A stretch of 5,774 bases of DNA, taken from Planctomycetaceae bacterium. Its GTDB lineage: Bacteria > Planctomycetota > Planctomycetia > Planctomycetales > Planctomycetaceae. The stretch spans positions 1-5,774 of the forward strand of contig DLVV01000137.1 in assembly GCA_003445035.1 (NCBI GenBank), read 5' to 3'. Shown here piece after piece: positions 1 to 5,774 of this stretch. Both the position numbers and the translations under genes were made by a program. The notes under the pieces are model-generated. The model saw only the letters and a program-made list of their open reading frames with translations, made no database searches and was not told where the DNA came from. How positions within the stretch are numbered: the first letter of the stretch is position 1; each line of letters begins with the position of its first letter.

Positions 1-2705
1 GCGTACACGGTCGAGTCGTTGATGAGCGGGCGTGTCGAGTAGTTGGCCTTCCGGTCCCACAGCTTCGTTCCATCAGAAGCCCGGAACGCCATCATCCGGC
101 CACCGCGTTCGGAGGGCAGCGTGTACTGGGTCAGCTGAAAACTCATCAACAACACGTCGTGGCGGTTGCTGAGTGCCAGCAGCGTGCCCCAGATCTCCGG
201 GGCCTTCCACAGGATCTTGCCGGTCCCGGCGTCCAGGCACAGAAGTTCCCCCAGGGCATGAACCTCTTTCCGTTCCACTTTGCCGCGTCGCAAGAGATCC
301 ATTCTCGCACGCGGCCGATCGATCAGGTAGACCCGCCCCTGTCCGATTGCGATCGAGTTGTGGCGTATCGAATGACGGGCCGTATAAGTCCATTTCACGC
401 GACCCGTCTTCGGATCCATCGCCCAGAAGTTCTTCGATTCCGGATATCCCTGTCCTGCGTTGGCCCGGTTGTAGGTGTTGATCACGGTGTGATCGGTGAT
501 TGACTGCGACCCGAACAGCAGGCCACCCGTGGCGGCGATGTATCCCCAGGCAGCGGGTTGTTTGCCGGATCCGCCGGGAATCGGAAACTCCGCCAGCTTC
601 TTTCCGGTGACCACATCCAGCCGCAGGCACTTGCCGCCGATCCGGGCATAGAGTCCCTGGTCACTCACACAGAAGTTGCTGCCGGTCTTGTCGGCGTTGT
701 AGGGCTGCAGGCTGTCTTTGGGCTTGAACTCCCAGATTGTGCGGCCGTTGTAGGCGTCGACAGCGCGCAGGCCCACACCCTGGACGAACAATCGTCCGCG
801 GTGAAACAACGGCGGTGGCCTGCGGCTTCGTCGTGGTGGCAATGACAGGTCGGCGTCGCGGAACCACAATGTCGCCAGCGGCCCCTTGACCAGGGAATCG
901 TCTGAACAGCACGAGTTCGCTGCACTGGCGTACTGGTGAGTCCAGCTTCCGGCACCGGCCAGTTCGCCACGGACACGCGTCTTCATCGAACCCGGTTTGC
1001 CGATACAGAGCACACCTCCGTAGGGGCGCTGCAGTCTCGAGATCTCTTTTGACGTCGGTCCGGTCACGTTCTCGACCGGTTCGGTGATTGCCCGGCAACT
1101 GACGATCAGGTTGGCAAAGTACTTGGGGTAGGCGGTATTGCCCAACGGGGAATGGTGGACCGTGATACGACTGCCATACACGCCCGCTGCAGCCAGCCTG
1201 CGGCGAGCACGCCGGACGTTGGTGGCGTCGGGGTCGACGGCGTAGATCATCAGGTTCGAGCGACGAGCCAGCGCCAGGGCCAGGTCGCCCTCGCCGCAGC
1301 CGAGATCCAGGCAGTATCCGGACCGGATTTCCGTCTTGGCCAAAATCTCCTCGGCCGCCTTTCCATATACCGGGTTCTCGTCCGGGGTGACGAATTTCGA
1401 CGACTGTTTGTGAACGACGGTCCTGCGGTTGGCTCGGTTGGTAAAACAGTGAATCCGGCCGCGATCGGTGCTCACGTAAAGGCAACCGTTGGCGACGGCC
1501 AACCCGCAGGCCGTGCCTGCGACGGCATGCGACCAGGTCACGGTTTTCGAATCGGTGTCGATGGCACAAACCCGGTTCCGGCCACCGGAGATGATCGTCT
1601 GGTCGGCGACGATCAGCGAATGGCCGGCCGCCGGCGGATCGATGGACCAGAGCGATTTCAGGCCCTTGACCGTGATCGGTTTTCCCTTCCGATCCTTCTT
1701 GTTCAGTTGGACCAGTTGGTAGGCGGTAACAGTCTTGGTGGTGGACCGCACGATGCGGTCGGCCCTTTTCGACAACGCGGCCATCGGGCCGATCCGTTGA
1801 GGAGACCCGTCACCGGCAAGTCCCGAGCGAGCGTCGAAAGGGAAGCCGACGTTGAAGAACCAGTCGCCCACCGCGCTGACCCGATCACCACCCATGCGAC
1901 TGTGTGCTGCGAGATGGAAATAGCGGAGCTTGCCCGTGGTGCGGTCGAATGCCGCGGGGACGGCTCGTCCGGTCGGAACCAGCAGGTTGGTTCCCGAGGC
2001 AACCAGGTGCCCCTGGGCCGCGACGCCGCTGCGGCCGTACGCTCCCGCGTGGGGTTGCGGCATGTAAAGTGACCCGGTGTCCCGGTTCGACCACAGCGGC
2101 TTGCCGCTGCCGGCATCCAGGGCATGCAGATGGAATCCGTCGGTGGGCCAGACACCGGCCGCAAAATAGACGACTTTGTCCAGCACCACCGGGCCACCAC
2201 GAGCCGGCCAGGCCGAGGTCATTCGGTCGTTGCCCAGCACCATCCGGTTTTTCGGACCGCCACGAAATTTCCACAACAGCCGGCCGTCGCTCGCTGACAG
2301 GCAGTAGAGGAATCCGTCGTCGCTGGCCGCGTAGACCCGTTGTTGCCAGATGACCGGTGCGAGACGAACCGGGCTGTCGGTGAAGAATGTCCAACGGTCT
2401 TGTCCGGTCGACGAGTCGAAGGCGTGAACCCGGTTGTCGACCGAACTGCCAAAAACCAGCAGGTCACCGGCAATGACCGGTTGGAAGGCCTGGTCGAAAC
2501 CCAGGCGGGCATTTGTCGGCCACGCCCGGGCTGGTAGATGCGCCGATTCGTACGTCCATGCGAGTGCCAGCGGGGACGGCAATCTCTCGGAAGTGAATCC
2601 ACTGCGCTGGGCGTCGCCGCGGTACTGTGGCCAGTCGGCTGCTCCGGCCGTTGCCGAAGACGCCGCGACCAGCACGAGGACCGCGGTCACCATTCTCCTA
2701 GTCAT
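1..2705 (-). CDS. Exported PQQ-type beta-propeller protein with embedded SAM-methyltransferase-like domain (3' end outside window)
   Basis: One frame runs without a stop from ATG at 2705 to the left edge (901 codons plus two bases), so the C-terminus is missing. The start is supported by GGAG nine bases upstream and by a signal peptide: MTRR, a hydrophobic core at about residues 5-15, and a likely cleavage near ATAGAA/DW (residues 23-24). The mature protein opens with DWPQYRGD, typical of PQQ-like propeller proteins. Blade motifs of the form xAxDxxTGxxxW occur at about residues 93-105 (VHAFDSSTGQDRW), 133-145, 193-205, 250-262 and 379-391, then again at 646-658, 694-706, 760-772, 821-833 and 871-883. 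Between the two sets, residues 435-575 form a class I methyltransferase-like domain with DLGCGEG at 467-473. Such propellers include BamB-like scaffolds and quinoprotein dehydrogenases; no heme CXXCH motif is seen, and PQQ binding cannot be claimed. The family context is planctomycete-like. Substrate and function are unknown. An internal ATG at 2693 is a less likely start, as its purine-rich sequence lies too close. Confidence 0.93.
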   Translation of the reverse strand, partial: MTRRMVTAVLVLVAASSATAGAADWPQYRGDAQRSGFTSERLPSPLALAWTYESAHLPARAWPTNARLGFDQAFQPVIAGDLLVFGSSVDNRVHAFDSSTGQDRWTFFTDSPVRLAPVIWQQRVYAASDDGFLYCLSASDGRLLWKFRGGPKNRMVLGNDRMTSAWPARGGPVVLDKVVYFAAGVWPTDGFHLHALDAGSGKPLWSNRDTGSLYMPQPHAGAYGRSGVAAQGHLVASGTNLLVPTGRAVPAAFDRTTGKLRYFHLAAHSRMGGDRVSAVGDWFFNVGFPFDARSGLAGDGSPQRIGPMAALSKRADRIVRSTTKTVTAYQLVQLNKKDRKGKPITVKGLKSLWSIDPPAAGHSLIVADQTIISGGRNRVCAIDTDSKTVTWSHAVAGTACGLAVANGCLYVSTDRGRIHCFTNRANRRTVVHKQSSKFVTPDENPVYGKAAEEILAKTEIRSGYCLDLGCGEGDLALALARRSNLMIYAVDPDATNVRRARRRLAAAGVYGSRITVHHSPLGNTAYPKYFANLIVSCRAITEPVENVTGPTSKEISRLQRPYGGVLCIGKPGSMKTRVRGELAGAGSWTHQYASAANSCCSDDSLVKGPLATLWFRDADLSLPPRRSRRPPPLFHRGRLFVQGVGLRAVDAYNGRTIWEFKPKDSLQPYNADKTGSNFCVSDQGLYARIGGKCLRLDVVTGKKLAEFPIPGGSGKQPAAWGYIAATGGLLFGSQSITDHTVINTYNRANAGQGYPESKNFWAMDPKTGRVKWTYTARHSIRHNSIAIGQGRVYLIDRPRARMDLLRRGKVERKEVHALGELLCLDAGTGKILWKAPEIWGTLLALSNRHDVLLMSFQLTQYTLPSERGGRMMAFRASDGTKLWDRKANYSTRPLINDSTVY
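981..1403 (-). other. Class I SAM-methyltransferase-like domain inside the propeller protein
   Basis: This covers about residues 435-575 of the propeller protein. Visible Rossmann-fold methyltransferase hallmarks, in order: a leading helix (residues 448-457, GKAAEEILAK); strand 1 and the glycine-rich SAM loop YCLDLGCGEGD (464-474); strand 2 ending in an acidic residue, IYAVDPD (487-493, D491 expected to contact the SAM ribose); a basic helix (496-507); strand 3 RITVHH (513-518); strand 4 NLIVSC (532-537); and a late glycine turn plus strand, YGGVLCIGKPG (562-572). No DPPY/NPPY or other substrate-specific catalytic motif follows strand 4, so the methyl acceptor cannot be guessed. It could bind SAM and act as an enzyme, bind it as a sensor, or be a structural relic. 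The SAM-loop residues are intact, which argues against simple decay. Confidence 0.85.
2637..2705 (-). other. Predicted Sec signal peptide of the propeller protein
   Basis: Residues 1-23 carry two arginines (R3, R4), then a hydrophobic stretch (VTAVLVLVAA), then small residues ending ATAGAA just before DWPQYRGD. This fits a Sec signal with type I signal peptidase cleavage near residue 23. There is no lipobox cysteine and no extended twin-arginine motif (RRxFLK), so a lipoprotein or Tat substrate is unlikely. The short core (about 11 residues) leaves some doubt. Confidence 0.75.
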
Positions 2706-2714
2706 TCGCCTGGG

Positions 2715-2718
2715 CTCC
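2715..2718 (-). promoter_or_regulatory. Ribosome-binding site for the propeller gene
   Basis: GGAG on the minus strand lies nine bases upstream of ATG at 2705. This decides the start in favour of 2705 over the in-frame ATG at 2693, whose purine-rich AGGAGA abuts the codon. Confidence 0.6.
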
Positions 2719-2735
2719 GGGATGAACAATGGCTG

Positions 2736-2749
2736 CTGCGAGGTCGCAG
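2736..2749. repeat. Short inverted repeat (CTGCGA-N2-TCGCAG type)
   Basis: The plus strand reads CTGCGAGGTCGCAG, with perfect 6-base arms around a 2-base centre. It ends about 30 bases upstream of the propeller-gene start codon. It could be a small operator or a weak RNA hairpin ahead of the ribosome-binding site. In GC-rich DNA a repeat this short may be chance. Confidence 0.35.
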
Positions 2750-2820
2750 ATTGCCACAGTGTCTCCCAATGGAGGCGACTGGTTCAAGCGGCCCTGTCCA
2801 TAATCCAGGTCGGAGGCCGT

Positions 2821-5774
2821 TTATTCCCAGGCTCCCAGTTTCTTTCTCCAACTGTCGATGACGTTGTCGACCTGGTCGCGACGAGTCTTGTAGTAAATCG
2901 CACCGCCAACCAGGCCGATGCCGATCACCAGCAGCAGGGCGCCGATCGTGGCCCGTTGTGCGGTCTGGTCGGCGGCCCGGACGACCTTGATGACGATCGA
3001 GACAACGTCGACCAGTACCGTGGCAAAGCCGAGCACCAGGTACAGCCGGATTCGCAGGAAGCTGCCCAGCCCCATTGACACCAGGCTGAGAATGATCAGC
3101 GTGAGGTTGAAGGCCACCGGGTGACGATCATCGACCAGCGCGTAGTAGCCGGCACTGGCCAGCATGGCCAGCAATGTCACCAGCCGGATTCGGTTTCGAG
3201 TGTCGATTTCAATCCGTCCCCGGAAGAGCTGTAGCAGCACGAGGATTCCCAGGCCGACCGGAATCACGAACGCGTGGAACAGCCGCAGTTCCAGCTGCGA
3301 CCAGAAAAAGACCAGGACAAACGTCACGAAGCCACCGACGGCCACGATGTTGTAGGGGGACTCGCGGTCGTCTTTACCCAGGAACGTGAACATCAGGCTG
3401 TGCAGGCCGACGACCAGCAGGGCCACGTCACTGCCCAGTTTGTTGTAGACCACCCAGATCAGTGCCACGAGGGGCAGCGACAACAGCGTGCCCAGCAGGG
3501 GGATACGGATTTCACGGGGCCGCGCATCGATCACCTGCTTGGCGCCGCAGAGACCGAACGAGACGACCAGGCTGGCCCAGACATCGTATTCGGCTTTCCA
3601 GATTTCGGGCATCGTGTTGATCAACTGCCGTCGCAGCACGGCGAAGAAGCCCAGCACGCACAGTTGCAGAACGATGTAGGTCGAGATCGTACGTCGCCGC
3701 TGTCCCTCGAAATACCAGCCCGCAGCGTAGACGGCGTACAGCGTGCACAGCAGCACGATTTCGCGAGTTTCGAACACCGCGTTGTAGTGAGTCAGCTGGA
3801 CGAAGACCGTCGCCACGAAGCCGTACCAGAGTGTCCAGGTGTTGATGATGGCTCCGGACCGCCCGGCCAATGACAGGGTCTGGTCGAACAGCCGCGGCTG
3901 GGTCCGTGGCCACGTGTCATAGCCGGTCAGCAGCCTGGCCTGGAACCAGCGGCACAGGCTCCCGGTCGCAAACACGGCAGCGGTTATCGTCAGTAGTGGC
4001 CAGGTCCTGGCCAACGTCCGTGGAACGTCGGACAGGTCGGCCTGGCTGAAGAATGCCAGCCAGGTGGGGACCACGAGCAACAGGGCGGCGGCAACCGATT
4101 CTTCGTTGGATTGAGTGGCCCGGTTCGGTCGAGGAGTGCAGGCCACCAACACGGCCATCGCGGCGAATGACCAGAGCCCGACGGTTGAGTCGGGGTGATG
4201 ATGAAACACGATGTGCGTCATGGTCACCGCGGCCAGGATTGCGACCCCGGTGCCGAGTTTCAGCCTCTCGATGCGACGTGACGAGAACTCCCAGGCCACC
4301 AGTCCGGACAACCACAGGCCGAGAATCGCCCAGACCACCTGGTCTCTGGGGAGGTAGCTCTCGACAAGGAACCCGGCATGCAGGGCGAGCAGGATTTCGA
4401 CGATCGCCACCCCGAAATACCAGGCCGATTGGCGGATGATCCCCATGTGGATCAGCACACTGGCTGTACCCAGCAGCAGCGGTGCGGCCAGTTGTTCGCT
4501 GGAAGCGGTTGCGGCAAACCCGGCGAATCCGATGGACTCGGCCAGTCCCCAACAGGCGGCGACGTGGACTCCAATCAACAGGCACATGCCCCACGCCCGC
4601 CGCAGCCGGAACCAGTCCGGACCGTCGATTCGACCCATTCGTTGCACCGCCGTACGTAACGGGGATCGTTGTTGACTGACCAGGGTCCAGAAGTGAGACA
4701 GGCCGATGGCACACCATGCGGCCGCAATGGGATGTTCGAGTGGCCTGAGGGGGGCGATCCATGTCAGGGTGAAGAAGCTGCCGATCAACAATGACAGCCC
4801 GCCGTAAACCGCCAGCCAACTGGTGCCGCCCAGCCCATGCAGACGCAGCATCACCACCGACAACAGAATCACCAGGGGGGCATTCGCGTGGTAACTGGTG
4901 ACATCGAATTCCTGGCCGGGAAACATCAGCAGGTGAAAGGCAACACGGAAGAGCCACAGGCCGACGATCACCAGCGACAAAGTGGCCGCCGAGTCGCGAT
5001 AGCGTGGTGCCAATTCGGATCTGCCGGCAAATCCCAGCTCAGCCCGTGCGTGGAAATATCCGACCGGGAACGCCAGGGCAAACAACGCGGTTTTCGGTTC
5101 GCGGAGGGCCGGAATCAACAGAACCGTGCACCAGATCGCGAGCGTGACCCCGAAGTGATACCCGGATTCGCACCAGCCAAACAGTGGACCTTCGCCGTGA
5201 CCTGGCCGACGTGCCGCCGCACGAAAATACAATCCGGCGATGTAGGCCATGACGCCGGAAATGACGAATCGTTGCCAGGGTATGTCGGCGAGTCCGGGGT
5301 CGGTGACGTAGTTGAAGCAGATCAGCACCAGGACCAGTCCGGCCAATGCCAGGCTCGCCCGATTGACGAATGCGGCAACACGATCTCGCCGCCACAGTTC
5401 CCGGATCACCGTCAACTGCAGCAGGGTGGCGACCAGGCCCAGGGCCATCAGGTGGATCTCTGAGAGTTCCGCGTCGCGGAGTGCGTCCCCGAGAAACAGC
5501 CGGACGCTGTGGATGTTGCCCAATCCCAACGCGGACACGGCCAGCCAGGCCAGTTCCCGGCTGCGACGTGACCAGGCAACGATCAGGATCGCGACGGCTG
5601 AGAGATACGGAGCCCAAAGCTGGACGGAATCGCCTCGAAATGCCGGGGTCGCCGTGTGATAGCCCGTGGCGATCACGGCCACGGCCACGGCTGGGGCGAA
5701 CAGCCATTCCACCCGGGGGGCACGGAAAATCGGCTCAGCGAATGATCCGGTCAGCAGGCCGGGGCGTTGACGGG
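2821..5774 (-). CDS. Giant polytopic membrane protein of unknown function, about 32 membrane segments (5' end probably outside window)
   Basis: The frame ends in TAA at 2821-2823 and stays open to the right edge. The first possible start inside the window is GTG at 5712 (963 residues, VEWLFAPAV...), but it lacks a Shine-Dalgarno sequence. The 20 codons upstream of it (ending EPIFRAPR) are also open, so I treat the gene as 5'-truncated. Counting from 5712, roughly 32 hydrophobic stretches of 15-22 residues follow one another almost without soluble sequence. The longest polar loops lie near residues 345-375 and 585-620. The tail (about 946-963, ending WRKKLGAWE) is charged and probably cytosolic. 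A histidine cluster HIVFHHHPD sits at 500-508. No transporter, glycosyltransferase, protease or cytochrome motif was recognised. The many-segment build recalls large uncharacterised membrane families such as DUF2339 or DUF2157, but this is only a resemblance. It lies 115 bases upstream of the propeller gene in the same direction, suggesting one transcript. Confidence 0.9.
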   Translation of the reverse strand, partial: RQRPGLLTGSFAEPIFRAPRVEWLFAPAVAVAVIATGYHTATPAFRGDSVQLWAPYLSAVAILIVAWSRRSRELAWLAVSALGLGNIHSVRLFLGDALRDAELSEIHLMALGLVATLLQLTVIRELWRRDRVAAFVNRASLALAGLVLVLICFNYVTDPGLADIPWQRFVISGVMAYIAGLYFRAAARRPGHGEGPLFGWCESGYHFGVTLAIWCTVLLIPALREPKTALFALAFPVGYFHARAELGFAGRSELAPRYRDSAATLSLVIVGLWLFRVAFHLLMFPGQEFDVTSYHANAPLVILLSVVMLRLHGLGGTSWLAVYGGLSLLIGSFFTLTWIAPLRPLEHPIAAAWCAIGLSHFWTLVSQQRSPLRTAVQRMGRIDGPDWFRLRRAWGMCLLIGVHVAACWGLAESIGFAGFAATASSEQLAAPLLLGTASVLIHMGIIRQSAWYFGVAIVEILLALHAGFLVESYLPRDQVVWAILGLWLSGLVAWEFSSRRIERLKLGTGVAILAAVTMTHIVFHHHPDSTVGLWSFAAMAVLVACTPRPNRATQSNEESVAAALLLVVPTWLAFFSQADLSDVPRTLARTWPLLTITAAVFATGSLCRWFQARLLTGYDTWPRTQPRLFDQTLSLAGRSGAIINTWTLWYGFVATVFVQLTHYNAVFETREIVLLCTLYAVYAAGWYFEGQRRRTISTYIVLQLCVLGFFAVLRRQLINTMPEIWKAEYDVWASLVVSFGLCGAKQVIDARPREIRIPLLGTLLSLPLVALIWVVYNKLGSDVALLVVGLHSLMFTFLGKDDRESPYNIVAVGGFVTFVLVFFWSQLELRLFHAFVIPVGLGILVLLQLFRGRIEIDTRNRIRLVTLLAMLASAGYYALVDDRHPVAFNLTLIILSLVSMGLGSFLRIRLYLVLGFATVLVDVVSIVIKVVRAADQTAQRATIGALLLVIGIGLVGGAIYYKTRRDQVDNVIDSWRKKLGAWE

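Larger units (their letters stand above)
2706..2820 (-). other. Intergenic gap between the membrane gene and the propeller gene
   Basis: This is 115 bases between the TAA of the membrane gene and the ATG of the propeller gene. It holds the GGAG ribosome-binding site and a 6-2-6 inverted repeat at 2736-2749. No GC stem followed by a T-run is present on the minus strand, so read-through from the upstream gene is plausible. A TTGAAC-like hexamer (around 2784) has no good -10 partner at the right spacing, so I do not call a promoter. Confidence 0.6.

Noticed and set aside
661..1569. A 302-codon minus-strand frame, plus similar frames at 73-630, 1703-2200, 1885-2394 and 2219-2602
   Set aside because: All lie out of frame inside the continuous propeller frame. 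Their proteins are rich in Arg, Pro and Gly without domain logic, whereas the long frame gives coherent propeller and methyltransferase motifs.
1152..2072. A 306-codon plus-strand frame antisense to the propeller gene
   Set aside because: It mirrors the high-GC codon bias of the opposite strand, shows no recognisable domain, and covers the methyltransferase-like and propeller coding sequence.
1..2705. Frameshifted or broken pseudogene reading of the propeller region, suggested by many short overlapping frames
   Set aside because: Codon-by-codon reading from 2705 to base 1 gives 901 sense codons with ordered blade motifs and no stop, so the gene is intact within the window.
1..2705. A cytochrome c-type quinohemoprotein
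   Set aside because: No CXXCH heme-binding motif occurs in the 901 visible residues. One could still lie beyond the left edge.
2750..2820. A possible terminator or promoter in the intergenic gap
   Set aside because: There is no strong GC stem with a T-run on the minus strand. The TTGAAC-like hexamer has no credible -10 at 16-18 bases.
3274..3873. A plus-strand frame antisense to the membrane gene, rich in Gln, Asp and His; similar at 4837-5463 and 2434-3078
   Set aside because: Its composition is what the complement of hydrophobic codons yields (CAG, GAC and similar). It overlaps a clear membrane-protein gene.
3917..4957. A 346-codon minus-strand frame, and another at 5039-5707
   Set aside because: Both are frame-shifted shadows of the membrane gene with Arg/Gly/Pro-rich composition. 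The membrane frame is unbroken through both regions, so no frameshift is implied.

Overview
The window holds two large protein genes, both on the minus strand and both cut by a window edge, separated by a 115-base gap. DNA is GC-rich with strong third-position GC bias, which produces many long but meaningless antisense and shifted frames. The architecture of the downstream gene is one I associate with Planctomycetota and related PVC-superphylum bacteria: a signal peptide, a 'DWPQYRGD' opening, PQQ-type propeller blades, and a class I methyltransferase fold set between two propeller halves. This lineage call rests on remembered family patterns, not on a search.

Layout in transcription order (right to left). 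(1) 5774-2821: a very hydrophobic polytopic membrane protein of at least 963 residues with about 32 candidate membrane segments and no soluble domain. Its frame stays open to the right edge, so its true N-terminus is probably outside the window. I do not recognise its family with confidence. (2) 2820-2706: a short intergenic gap with a good ribosome-binding site (GGAG, 9-base spacing) and a small inverted repeat, but no convincing terminator. (3) 2705-1: one uninterrupted frame of 901 codons, read by hand from the start codon to the left edge. It encodes an exported beta-propeller protein with an embedded SAM-methyltransferase-like domain, and its C-terminus lies beyond the window.

The two genes are co-directional and close enough to be co-transcribed, so the pair could form a membrane protein plus an exported propeller partner, but that link is inferred from gene order only. 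The most interesting point is the propeller/methyltransferase/propeller protein: its apparent signal peptide would place a SAM-binding fold outside the cytoplasm, where SAM is not normally available. No RNA genes, CRISPR arrays, insertion sequences or other mobile elements were seen.
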